From an uncultured Flavobacteriales bacterium (lineage in GTDB: Bacteria > Bacteroidota > Bacteroidia > Flavobacteriales > BACL11), in assembly GCA_943789505.1 (NCBI GenBank), contig CALSUJ010000003.1:124001-188000 (forward strand): a stretch of DNA of 64,000 nt. Reading direction: 5' to 3'. Positions 53,592 to 61,570 of the stretch are shown one piece after another. The notes under the pieces were generated by a model. It did not search any database and was not told the DNA's origin. It saw only the letters and a list, made by a program, of their open reading frames with translations. Each line of letters starts with the position of its first letter. Position 1 is the stretch's first letter. Made by a program: the position numbers and the translations under genes.

Positions 53592-54830
53592 ATGACTGTA
53601 TTAGAAAAAGAAATGATATTGCCAAATGGCTCAATATTAAAGAATAGGATTGCTAAATCAGCAATGAGTGAAAATTTATCAAACAAAAATAATGAGCCTA
53701 CAGCTACTTTAATAGAATTATATAAAAAATGGGCTCAAAGTGGTGCCGGATTGTTGATTACCGGAAATATTATGATTGATTCAAAAGCTATTGGAGAGCC
53801 AAGAAATGTAGTTGTTGAAAATCGAAAAAACTTTGGAATGCTAAAGGAATGGGCAGAAAGTGTTAAAGGCACTAACACACAGTTATGGGCTCAAATAAAT
53901 CATCCGGGAAGACAAGCAATGGAACCCATTAATAAAGATTTGAAAGCTCCTTCTGCTGTACCTTTAAAATCAGGGGGAAGAAAAAATGCAACAAAAAAAA
54001 TACCTATAGCATTAAGTGAAAGTCAGATTTTAGCTATTATTGAATCGTTTGGCAATACCGCTATCATCTTAAAAGATGCAGGTTTTACTGGAGTTCAAAT
54101 TCACGGAGCGCACGGCTATTTGGTTAGCCAATTTTTATCTCCATATACAAATATAAGATCAGATAAATGGGGAGGGAGTTTAGAGAACAGAGCCCGATTT
54201 GTTATTGAAGTTTATAGAAAAATTAGATCCAAAGTAGGAAGGAGTTTTCCAATTGGAATTAAATTAAATTCTGCAGACTTTCAAAAAGGCGGATTTTCAG
54301 AAGAAGAATCAATTGAAGTAGTAAAAATTCTATCAAAAGAAGGAATTGATCTAATTGAAATATCTGGAGGGACCTATGAGGCTCCAGCAATGATGGGTAA
54401 ACGCAAAAAGAGCACCATTATAAGGGAAGTTTATTTCATGGATTACATTGAAAAAGCTAGAAAAATAACAACTACTCCTTTAATGTTAACTGGCGGATTT
54501 CGTACAGCCTCAGTAATGAAAGACAACGTAGCTTCTAATCAAGTAGACATTATTGGGATTGCTCGACCTTTTGCATTGTATCCTAATATTGGGAATGAAA
54601 TATTTAACAAAAGCCAAACAAATTTCAATACCAAAATTAAAAAGACAGGAGTAAAAGGGATTGATGGAGCAATGAATATAATATGGTATGAAGCACAAAT
54701 AAAACGGCTAGGAAAAGGAAAAGCACCTAAGCCTGATTTAAATCCATGGCTGGTATTCATTAAGTATTCTTGGCTAATATTAGAAACAAAATTAATAAGA
54801 AACAAAAAAACTAGTTTCAATAAATTATAA
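53592..54830 (+). CDS. NADH:flavin oxidoreductase (old yellow enzyme family)
   Basis: This 412-residue FMN enzyme belongs to the old-yellow-enzyme/2,4-dienoyl-CoA reductase barrel family. Visible motifs are AKSAMSENLS near the start, QLWAQINHPGRQ, and the substrate His pair and FMN segment in VQIHGAHGYLVSQFLSP with NIRSDKWGGSLENRARF. The C-terminal VDIIGIARPFALYP completes the barrel. There is no dienoyl-CoA-type Fe-S or FAD extension, so it is a single-domain enoate or xenobiotic reductase. Physiological substrate is unknown. It stands alone, with about 250 nt of noncoding sequence before it. Confidence 0.93.
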   Translation: MTVLEKEMILPNGSILKNRIAKSAMSENLSNKNNEPTATLIELYKKWAQSGAGLLITGNIMIDSKAIGEPRNVVVENRKNFGMLKEWAESVKGTNTQLWAQINHPGRQAMEPINKDLKAPSAVPLKSGGRKNATKKIPIALSESQILAIIESFGNTAIILKDAGFTGVQIHGAHGYLVSQFLSPYTNIRSDKWGGSLENRARFVIEVYRKIRSKVGRSFPIGIKLNSADFQKGGFSEEESIEVVKILSKEGIDLIEISGGTYEAPAMMGKRKKSTIIREVYFMDYIEKARKITTTPLMLTGGFRTASVMKDNVASNQVDIIGIARPFALYPNIGNEIFNKSQTNFNTKIKKTGVKGIDGAMNIIWYEAQIKRLGKGKAPKPDLNPWLVFIKYSWLILETKLIRNKKTSFNKL

Positions 54831-54837
54831 AATATTA

Positions 54838-54875
54838 AACACCATATACTTTAGCGGAGCATAAGGTGTTATTTT
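54838..54875 (+). terminator. hairpin after the OYE gene (likely terminator)
   Basis: AACACC pairs with GGTGTT, then after a mismatch TAT/ATA pairs again; the loop is about TTTAGCGGA. ATTTT follows the right arm. It lies 7 nt after the OYE stop codon. On the opposite strand the inner pairs are slightly better, so another role is possible. Confidence 0.5.
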
Positions 54876-54893
54876 AAAATATAAACGTGAAGA

Positions 54894-55703
54894 ATGAAAA
54901 AAGAGAATAATTATATAGAAATTAACAGACAATCTTGGAATAACAGAATAGATACACATTTGAAATCTGAATTTTACGACTTGGAAAAATTCATAAAAGG
55001 GAAAAATTCATTAAATAATATTGAATTAGAATTACTTGGAGATTTATCAGGTAAAACGATTTTACACTTACAATGCCATTTTGGACAAGATACAATTTCT
55101 TTGAGTCGACTAGGTGCAGAAGTTACTGGAGTGGATTTGTCAGACAAAGCCATAGAAAGTGCAAAACAGATTGCAAAACAGACAAAATCGAATACAACTT
55201 TTATTTGTTGTGATATTTATGACTTGCCAAACTATTTAGACAAACAGTTTGACATTGTATTTGCAAGTTATGGAACAATTGGTTGGTTACCCGATATAGA
55301 CAAATGGTCGAAAATTGTTACCAAATTCTTAAAACCGAACGGACAATTTGTATTTGTAGAATTTCATCCTGTAGTTTGGATGTTTGACGACAACTTTGAG
55401 AAAATCAGTTGTAGATATTTTAATTCAGGAGCAATTGTGGAAACTGAAATTGGAACATATGCAGACAAAAATTCAGAAATAACACAAGAATATGTAATGT
55501 GGAATCACGATCTGAGTGAAGTAGTCAATAACCTTATTGAAAACGGACTTGAAATAAACTCTCTTAATGAATATGATTATTCCCCTTATGATTGTTTTAA
55601 CAAGACCATAGAATTTGAGCCTAGAAAATATAGGATAGAACACTTAGAAGATAAAATTCCAATGGTTTACTCGATAGTCGCAAAAAAGAAAAACAACAAT
55701 TAA
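54894..55703 (+). CDS. class I SAM-dependent methyltransferase
   Basis: This 269-residue protein is a Rossmann-fold methyltransferase. Motif I is KTILHLQCHFGQDTISLSRLG (near residue 55), followed by VTGVDLSDKAIESAK (motif II), FICCDIYDLP (motif III) and FDIVFASYGTIGWLPDIDKW (motif IV). The HLQCHFGQDTISLSRLGAEVTGVD signature marks a group of small-molecule methyltransferases of unknown substrate. Codon use is richer in GAC/CAG/ACA than in neighbouring genes by eye, which might reflect transfer. Confidence 0.9.
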   Translation: MKKENNYIEINRQSWNNRIDTHLKSEFYDLEKFIKGKNSLNNIELELLGDLSGKTILHLQCHFGQDTISLSRLGAEVTGVDLSDKAIESAKQIAKQTKSNTTFICCDIYDLPNYLDKQFDIVFASYGTIGWLPDIDKWSKIVTKFLKPNGQFVFVEFHPVVWMFDDNFEKISCRYFNSGAIVETEIGTYADKNSEITQEYVMWNHDLSEVVNNLIENGLEINSLNEYDYSPYDCFNKTIEFEPRKYRIEHLEDKIPMVYSIVAKKKNNN

Positions 55704-55912
55704 CAATATAAAAAATAGAAAGTATGATTGGAGTAGGAATTCTATTAAATTTAAAGTTTATTGATAAAAAATATGATTAAATAAGCTAACAGACAGCAAG
55801 TTATACAATAAGAAGATTTTTATTTCCTTTCACTACTTAAGACTCTTAGGTATAAAACACCACCTTCTTTTTGTACCTCATTTTTTAGTTTTTGGTTGTG
55901 AGAAATTTATCC

Positions 55913-55920
55913 TATTTTTG
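55913..55920 (+). promoter_or_regulatory. -7 promoter box TATTTTTG with -33 TTTG for the 55963 gene
   Basis: TATTTTTG lies 42 nt before the ATG at 55963, with a TTTTTGG about 18 nt upstream, at the place of the -33 element. It is one of the better full promoters in the window. Confidence 0.6.
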
Positions 55921-55962
55921 TACGTTATATTTCAAACACAAATCTTTAGAAAAAACACAAAC

Positions 55963-56289
55963 ATGGAGCAAGAAAAATTTTTAGAACAACATATATTTAC
56001 AGGTTTAAAAAACCTTAATGATGGGTTTGCAAAGGATGAAATACATTTTTTTTCTGAATCAGATTTTGAAATCATTCTTCAACGAGCTGAACATTTTGGA
56101 CTCAGTATTTATAGTATTGATCCTTGGATTAAAAGTGAAGTGCTTGAAGCCTCATCACATGAGGACCATAAAAAGAAAGCAACTGACCCAAAATGGTACA
56201 AGAAAGAATTTTTGACGCTTAAAACGCGTCAAGAAGATCTTTTGTATTCTGCAAAATATAAAGTTTCAAAAAAACTTTTAGCAAGATAG
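55963..56289 (+). CDS. small hypothetical protein (108 residues)
   Basis: This soluble, mainly helical 108-residue protein begins MEQEKFLEQHIFTGLKNLND and contains EIHFFSESDFEIILQRAEHFGLSIYSIDPW and a KWYKKEFLTLKTRQEDLLYSAKYKVS C-terminal helix. I do not recognise a family. The start is ATG 55963, downstream of a strong TATTTTTG promoter; the frame continues 15 codons upstream into the promoter, which is implausible. It converges on lysS. A role cannot be inferred. Confidence 0.7.
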   Translation: MEQEKFLEQHIFTGLKNLNDGFAKDEIHFFSESDFEIILQRAEHFGLSIYSIDPWIKSEVLEASSHEDHKKKATDPKWYKKEFLTLKTRQEDLLYSAKYKVSKKLLAR

Positions 56290-56310
56290 TTTAGATCACA
56301 CTTTATGTAA

Positions 56311-57861
56311 TCATGTCATGGATGTAGGGTTGTAATCTTGCCACTCCTCAACCCCTCCTTTTTCTGTTTTCATTTGTGGGAAAAACAGTACATCTTGTAT
56401 AGAGTTACTATTGGTCATAATCATACTTAATCTATCAATTCCAATTCCTAAACCTGCAGTTGGTGGCATCCCATATTCTATTGCTCTTAGGAAATCTTCA
56501 TCTAATAACATTGCCTCATCATCTCCTCTTTTTCCTAACTCCAATTGCTCTTCAAATCTTGCTCGTTGGTCAATAGGATCATTCAATTCTGAAAAGGCAT
56601 TGCAGATTTCTTTTCCGTTACAAATCGCTTCAAAACGCTCTACCAAACCTTCATGTTCTCTGTGTTTTTTTGCCAATGGAGACATCTCTACAGGATAGTC
56701 CGTAATAAAAGTAGGTTGAATTAATTGTCCTTCACATTTTTCTCCAAAAATCTCATCAATTAATTTCCCTCTACCCATACTTTTATCCACCTCAACACCT
56801 AACTTTTTAGCCGTTTCAGCCATAGTGGCTTCATCCATTTTTGAAATATCAATTCCTGTAAAATGATCTATCGCCTCATACATAGTATAACGCTTCCAAG
56901 GTCTTTGAAAATTGATTAAATTATCACCAACCTGTATTTCTGTTTTTCCGTGTAAATCCATAGCAATTTTCTCTACCATTTCTTCCACTAAGTCCATCAT
57001 CCAAGCATAATCCTTATAAGCGACATACAATTCCATTTGTGTAAATTCAGGATTGTGAAAACGGCTCATTCCTTCATTTCTGAAATCTTTTGAAAATTCA
57101 TATACCCCATCAAAACCACCTACAACTAATCTTTTTAAATACAACTCATTAGCAATCCTTAGGTACAATTCCATATCCAAAGTATTGTGATGCGTTTTGA
57201 ACGGACGAGCAGCTGCCCCTCCATAAAGTGGTTGTAAAATTGGCGTTTCAACTTCCAGGTATTCTTTCTTATTCAAAAACTCACGCATGGAATTCGTTAG
57301 TTTTGTACGCTTAATAAAAGCGTCTTTCACTTCAGGGTTTACTACTAAATCTACATATCTCTGTCTGTATCTTTTTTCAGGATCAGTAAAAGCATCATGC
57401 ACCGTTCCATCAGCATCTACCTTTGGTAAAGGCAAAGGGCGTAAGGATTTTGTAAGGACCTTTAACTCTTTTACTTTTACTGATATCTCTCCAACTTTAG
57501 TTATAAAAACAGTTCCTGTAATTCCAATAATATCACCAATATCCAATAATTTTTTAAAAACTGTATTGTACATGGTTTTATCCTCTGTTTCGCAAATTTC
57601 ATCTCTATTTACATAAATTTGAATTTTTCCATCACTATCCTGTAACTCAGCAAAAGAAGCTTTACCCATAATTCTTCTACTCATCAATCTCCCCGCAATC
57701 ACTACATTTAATTCCTCACCTTCCTTGTATTTTTCCTTAATCTGTTTTGAAGTTGTATTTACATCAAATAGGTCAGCTGGATAAGGATCAACTCCTAAAT
57801 CTCTTAATTTTTGTAAGGATTCTCTTCTCACTATTTCTTGCTCGGAAAGTACTCTGATCAT
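56311..57861 (-). CDS. lysS: lysyl-tRNA synthetase (class II)
   Basis: LysRS (516 residues) charges tRNA-Lys. It has the N-terminal OB-fold domain ([29 protein letters not shown], about 50-150) and the class II catalytic core with [23 protein letters not shown] (motif 2) and [16 protein letters not shown] (motif 3). Length is near the core bacterial form. It is a single gene with a TATCTTTG box 15 nt upstream. Confidence 0.97.
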   Translation of the reverse strand: MIRVLSEQEIVRRESLQKLRDLGVDPYPADLFDVNTTSKQIKEKYKEGEELNVVIAGRLMSRRIMGKASFAELQDSDGKIQIYVNRDEICETEDKTMYNTVFKKLLDIGDIIGITGTVFITKVGEISVKVKELKVLTKSLRPLPLPKVDADGTVHDAFTDPEKRYRQRYVDLVVNPEVKDAFIKRTKLTNSMREFLNKKEYLEVETPILQPLYGGAAARPFKTHHNTLDMELYLRIANELYLKRLVVGGFDGVYEFSKDFRNEGMSRFHNPEFTQMELYVAYKDYAWMMDLVEEMVEKIAMDLHGKTEIQVGDNLINFQRPWKRYTMYEAIDHFTGIDISKMDEATMAETAKKLGVEVDKSMGRGKLIDEIFGEKCEGQLIQPTFITDYPVEMSPLAKKHREHEGLVERFEAICNGKEICNAFSELNDPIDQRARFEEQLELGKRGDDEAMLLDEDFLRAIEYGMPPTAGLGIGIDRLSMIMTNSNSIQDVLFFPQMKTEKGGVEEWQDYNPTSMT

Positions 57862-57876
57862 GTGTTAAATTTTTTG

Positions 57877-57884
57877 CAAAGATA
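57877..57884 (-). promoter_or_regulatory. -7 promoter box TATCTTTG for lysS
   Basis: The minus strand reads TATCTTTG, 15 nt before the ATG at 57861. Confidence 0.55.
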
Positions 57885-57966
57885 GGAATTCTATTATCCT
57901 ATTATTTCGTATTTTCGACTTCTTTTAACAAGCCAATTTTAATATCAAATTATAAAAATATTTACT

Positions 57967-58956
57967 ATGAAAATGAACGATTATATAAATGATTTTAGTA
58001 ATCATTTAAGAGAAGCAATTGAGATTGCAAACAATACAACTTTATCTCCTTATACTAAAGAAATTAGAAATATCTTGATTTGTGGATTGGGTGGTTCTGG
58101 AATTGGAGGAACAATTGTAAGTGATATTATTTCGTCAAAAGTAAATATTCCTATAGCTGCAACAAAAGACTATAGCATTCCTAATTTCGTGAATGAACAT
58201 ACACTTGTTATTGCCAATTCCTATTCAGGAAATACAGAAGAAACCCTTTATGCTTTAGAAAAATGCCAAGCAAGAGGAGCAGAAATTGCAGTAATTACTT
58301 CTGGCGGAAAATTAAAAACTATTGCTGAAGAAAACAAGTACAACAACATAATTATTCCAGGAAATCAGCCCCCAAGAGCTATGTTTGGCTATGCATTTAC
58401 TGAACTATTCTTTATGTTAAATCATTATGGGATTATTGACGATTCTTTTAAATCAGACTTTGATAAGGTAATTAACTTAATTGATACAGAAAAAGCTGAT
58501 ATCCAAAAACAAGCAATGAATTTAGCAAAAAAAATGTACAAACAAACTCCCGTTATTTATGTAGCTAAGGGATTTGAAGGTGTAGCTGTTCGTTTCCGTC
58601 AGCAATTAAATGAAAATAGTAAAATGCTTGGCTGGCATAATGTTGTTCCAGAAATGAATCATAATGAATTATTGGGTTGGCGTACCAATGTTGATGATTT
58701 AGCAGTTGTTTATTTCCGTAATAAATGCGATTACGATCGTAATCAAATAAGAATGGATATTAATAAAAAGGTGATTTCAAAGTTTACAAGTAATATCACT
58801 GAAATATGGAGTAAAGGCGATTCTTTAATTGAAAATTCGCTGTATCATATTAGTGTGGGAGATTGGACAAGTTGGTACCTTTCAGAGATGAATAATGTAG
58901 ATGCTATTGAGATAGATGTTATCGACTTTTTAAAAGGGGAACTTGCTAAAATATAA
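57967..58956 (+). CDS. bifunctional phosphoglucose/phosphomannose isomerase
   Basis: This 329-residue protein has two SIS sugar-isomerase domains and matches the archaeal/Bacteroidetes bifunctional PGI/PMI family. The first domain starts ILICGLGGSGIGGTIVSDII, with the phosphate loop ANSYSGNTEETLYAL (near residue 85). The PGNQPPRAMFGYAFTELFFML segment and the GWHNVVPEMNHNELLGW motif with catalytic His and Glu are diagnostic. It interconverts glucose-6-P or mannose-6-P with fructose-6-P. Its stop codon overlaps the lipB start by 1 nt. Confidence 0.93.
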   Translation: MKMNDYINDFSNHLREAIEIANNTTLSPYTKEIRNILICGLGGSGIGGTIVSDIISSKVNIPIAATKDYSIPNFVNEHTLVIANSYSGNTEETLYALEKCQARGAEIAVITSGGKLKTIAEENKYNNIIIPGNQPPRAMFGYAFTELFFMLNHYGIIDDSFKSDFDKVINLIDTEKADIQKQAMNLAKKMYKQTPVIYVAKGFEGVAVRFRQQLNENSKMLGWHNVVPEMNHNELLGWRTNVDDLAVVYFRNKCDYDRNQIRMDINKKVISKFTSNITEIWSKGDSLIENSLYHISVGDWTSWYLSEMNNVDAIEIDVIDFLKGELAKI

Positions 58957-59651
58957 TGAACAAGAAAGTATCATTTAAGGATTTAGGACTGATTGATTAC
59001 AAGCAATGTTGGGATTTTCAAGAAGAGCTTTTTGCAGAAATTTTAGCCGTAAAATCATCCAACCGAAAAGAAAACAAAACAATTAGTACTAAAAATCATT
59101 TGATTTTTTGTGAGCATCCGCATGTTTACACTTTAGGTAAAAGTGGAGATGAAAAAAACCTTTTGGTAAATGAAGATTATCTAAAAAGTAGAGGAGCAAC
59201 ATTTCATAAAATAAATAGAGGAGGTGATATTACGTATCATGGTCCAGGACAGATTGTAGGTTATCCTATTATAGATTTAGATAATTTTTTTACCGATATT
59301 CATAAGTATTTACGCTTTTTGGAAGAAGCTGTAATTCTGACTTTAAAAGAATATGGATTAGAAACAGAACGATCACCAGGAGAAACAGGAGTTTGGTTTG
59401 ATGTAGGTACTACAAAGGCAAGAAAAATCTGTGCTTTAGGCGTTAAAAGTAGTCGTTGGGTAACCATGCATGGTTTTGCATTTAATGTAAATTCCGACCT
59501 TTCTTATTTCGGAAATATTATTCCCTGTGGGATTTCCGATAAAAGCGTAACTTCCCTCCAAAAAGAATTAGGAAAGGAAGTAGATATGAATGAAGTAAGA
59601 AACAAACTTAAAGCCCATTTGATTGAGTTATTTGAGATGGAAATTATTTGA
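58956..59651 (+). CDS. lipB: octanoyltransferase
   Basis: LipB (231 residues) moves octanoate from acyl carrier protein to lipoyl domains of 2-oxoacid dehydrogenases. The conserved lysine is in RKICALGVKSSRWVTMHGFAFNV and the acyl-cysteine in NIIPCGISDKSVTSL (near residue 188); RGGDITYHGPGQIVGYPI is the family signature. The start overlaps the PGI/PMI stop (TAATG), and the serine hydrolase follows 1 nt after its stop, so four genes here are probably cotranscribed. Confidence 0.96.
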   Translation: MNKKVSFKDLGLIDYKQCWDFQEELFAEILAVKSSNRKENKTISTKNHLIFCEHPHVYTLGKSGDEKNLLVNEDYLKSRGATFHKINRGGDITYHGPGQIVGYPIIDLDNFFTDIHKYLRFLEEAVILTLKEYGLETERSPGETGVWFDVGTTKARKICALGVKSSRWVTMHGFAFNVNSDLSYFGNIIPCGISDKSVTSLQKELGKEVDMNEVRNKLKAHLIELFEMEII

Positions 59652-59652
59652 G

Positions 59653-60804
59653 ATGAAAAAAATATTAAAATATCTACTTATCATTTTTGTAGCCCTCAAT
59701 CTACTTATTCTTATAAGTGGAAAAAGCTGGATGTACAAAGCGATTTCAATAACATATTTAAAAGGTTATCCATCTTCTTATATTCATGATTTTGTACACT
59801 TCCCAGCTAACACCATTAAAGCTGGAACACATCAAGAGTGGGGAATTTCAAAGGAGTATAATAAAGCTAGTTTACCTGACTTTATTAAGCCAATAAATGA
59901 AACACTAGAAACAGTGGCTTTTATGGTAGTCGTAAACGACAGCATACATTTTGAAGAATATTGGCATGGATACTCTGCCGACACAATGTCCAATTCATTT
60001 TCCATGTCCAAAAGCTGGGTTTCTACTTTAATAGGAATTGCAATAACTGAAGGAAAAATTAAAAGTGTTGATCAAAAAGTATGTGATTTTTTACCTAATT
60101 TCTGTGAAGGAAAAAATATAGAATTAAGCATAAAAGATTTACTAACCATGAGTTCAGGTCTTAATTGGACTGAGGATTATTACAATCCAATTGGGCAGAC
60201 AGCTGAGTCATATTTTGGCTCTAATTTAAAAGATTTAGTTAACAATCTGATAGTTATAGATCCTCCTGGTAAAATTTTTAAATACCACAGCTCTTGCACC
60301 CAATTACTTACTTTTATAGTTGAGGCTGCAACTGGAGAAACAATAAGTGAATACGCATCCAAAAAACTATGGCAACCAATGGGGGCCAAACACCCTGCAC
60401 TTTGGAATACTGATGTAGAAAGTGGAGATGAAAAAGGATTTTGTTGTATCAACTCAAATGCAAGAGATTTTGCCCGTTTAGGGAAGCTATATATGCACCA
60501 AGGAAATTGGAATGGAAGACAGCTTTTAGATAGTAGTTATGTAAAAGATGCAACATCAGCTGCTAGTTTGTTAGATGAAAAAGGAGCTCCAAATACTAAT
60601 TATGGCTATCAATTTTGGCTAGCAGAAAGAGACGGATTAGCCGTTTACTACACTAGAGGACTTTGGGGGCAGTATGTAATTTGTATTCCAGAAAAAAATA
60701 TGATTATTGTCAGATTAGGAAGAAAATTTGGAACTAAATTACCTGATGGACACCTTGAAGATTTTTATCAGTTTATTGATGCAGCACTTGAAATGTATCC
60801 ATAA
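59653..60804 (+). CDS. serine hydrolase, beta-lactamase (class C) family
   Basis: This 383-residue protein starts with a membrane signal (MKKILKYLLIIFVALNLLILISG) and has the serine beta-lactamase/penicillin-binding fold. The SxxK motif is SFSMSKSW (near residue 118), the Y-x-N type position is YHSSCT in KIFKYHSSCTQLL, and the MSSGLNWTED segment is typical. Members include esterases, D-aminopeptidases and 6-aminohexanoate-dimer hydrolases; the substrate cannot be told. I chose ATG 59653 over 59623 because it starts the signal peptide and lies 1 nt after lipB. Confidence 0.88.
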   Translation: MKKILKYLLIIFVALNLLILISGKSWMYKAISITYLKGYPSSYIHDFVHFPANTIKAGTHQEWGISKEYNKASLPDFIKPINETLETVAFMVVVNDSIHFEEYWHGYSADTMSNSFSMSKSWVSTLIGIAITEGKIKSVDQKVCDFLPNFCEGKNIELSIKDLLTMSSGLNWTEDYYNPIGQTAESYFGSNLKDLVNNLIVIDPPGKIFKYHSSCTQLLTFIVEAATGETISEYASKKLWQPMGAKHPALWNTDVESGDEKGFCCINSNARDFARLGKLYMHQGNWNGRQLLDSSYVKDATSAASLLDEKGAPNTNYGYQFWLAERDGLAVYYTRGLWGQYVICIPEKNMIIVRLGRKFGTKLPDGHLEDFYQFIDAALEMYP

Positions 60805-60841
60805 ATGTTAATCAGAAATAAAAATAAAAAACGTCCTTTTT

Positions 60842-61525
60842 TTGGATATTGAAACTGTTCCTTGCTCGCCAAGCTTTGATGATTTAGATACTACTTTTCA
60901 GGCTTTATGGGCCGAAAAAACAGCTTGGCAGAGAAAAGAAGAGTATACTCCTGCTGAATTTTACAAGCTAAAAGCAGGAGTGATGGCTGAGTTTGCTAAA
61001 ATTATTTGTATTTCTGTAGGCTATTTATTTAATGAAAAAAATGAAAATCATTTTCGTATAAAATCCTTTTATGGAGATGATGAAAAACAAATTATTACTG
61101 ATTTTAATAAATTACTAAATTCACAATTTAGTAAAAAACAACATCAGTTGTGTGCACACAACGGTAAAGAGTTTGACTTTCCATTTATAGCTAGACGAAC
61201 ACTCATCAATGGATTAAAATTGCCTGTACTTTTAGATATTGCAGGTAAAAAGCCTTGGGAAGTAAATCATTTAGACACAATGGAATTATGGAAATTTGGC
61301 GACTACAAGCATTATACTTCCATAAAATTATTGGCTGCTCTTTTTAATATCCCAACTCCAAAGGATGATATTGATGGAAGCCAAGTAGCTGGTGTTTACT
61401 GGAATGATAAAGATTTAGAACGCATAAAAAAATATTGCCAAAAAGATACTTTAACAGTAGCGCAACTCCTTTTAAAATATAAAGGAGAAGAGCTTATTTC
61501 AGAAAATAACATTGAGTTTGTTTAA
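60842..61525 (+). CDS. predicted 3'-5' exonuclease (PolB-like, DnaQ fold), 5' end frameshifted
   Basis: The protein is a DEDD exonuclease of the predicted PolB-like group. Motif I is DIETVP at the start, motif II LCAHNGKEFDFPFIARR (near residue 108), motif III the Y/D in IKKYCQKDTLTVAQLLL. From the TTG at 60842 it has 227 residues but lacks the beta-strand (NVLFL) that should precede DIET. In frame with DIET the DNA upstream reads IKIKNVLFLD but has no ATG. The ATG at 60805, placed right after the serine hydrolase stop, is one base out of phase; removing one base near 60814 gives MLIEIKIKNVLFLDIETVP, an ideal start. So the gene probably carries a recent 1-nt insertion or an assembly error. 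Confidence 0.82.
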   Translation: MDIETVPCSPSFDDLDTTFQALWAEKTAWQRKEEYTPAEFYKLKAGVMAEFAKIICISVGYLFNEKNENHFRIKSFYGDDEKQIITDFNKLLNSQFSKKQHQLCAHNGKEFDFPFIARRTLINGLKLPVLLDIAGKKPWEVNHLDTMELWKFGDYKHYTSIKLLAALFNIPTPKDDIDGSQVAGVYWNDKDLERIKKYCQKDTLTVAQLLLKYKGEELISENNIEFV

Positions 61526-61570
61526 ATAGAATTTAAAAACTATTTTTAACCACCTAAAAAAAAGCAGAAG

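Noticed and set aside
54838-54870. Integron attC site
   Set aside because: The ends do not give RYYYAAC and GTTRRRY core sites, and there is no integrase; a terminator explains it.
55724-55780. 18-codon ORF (MIGVGILLNLKFIDKKYD) after the methyltransferase
   Set aside because: Too short, no promoter box and no recognisable motif; may be chance.
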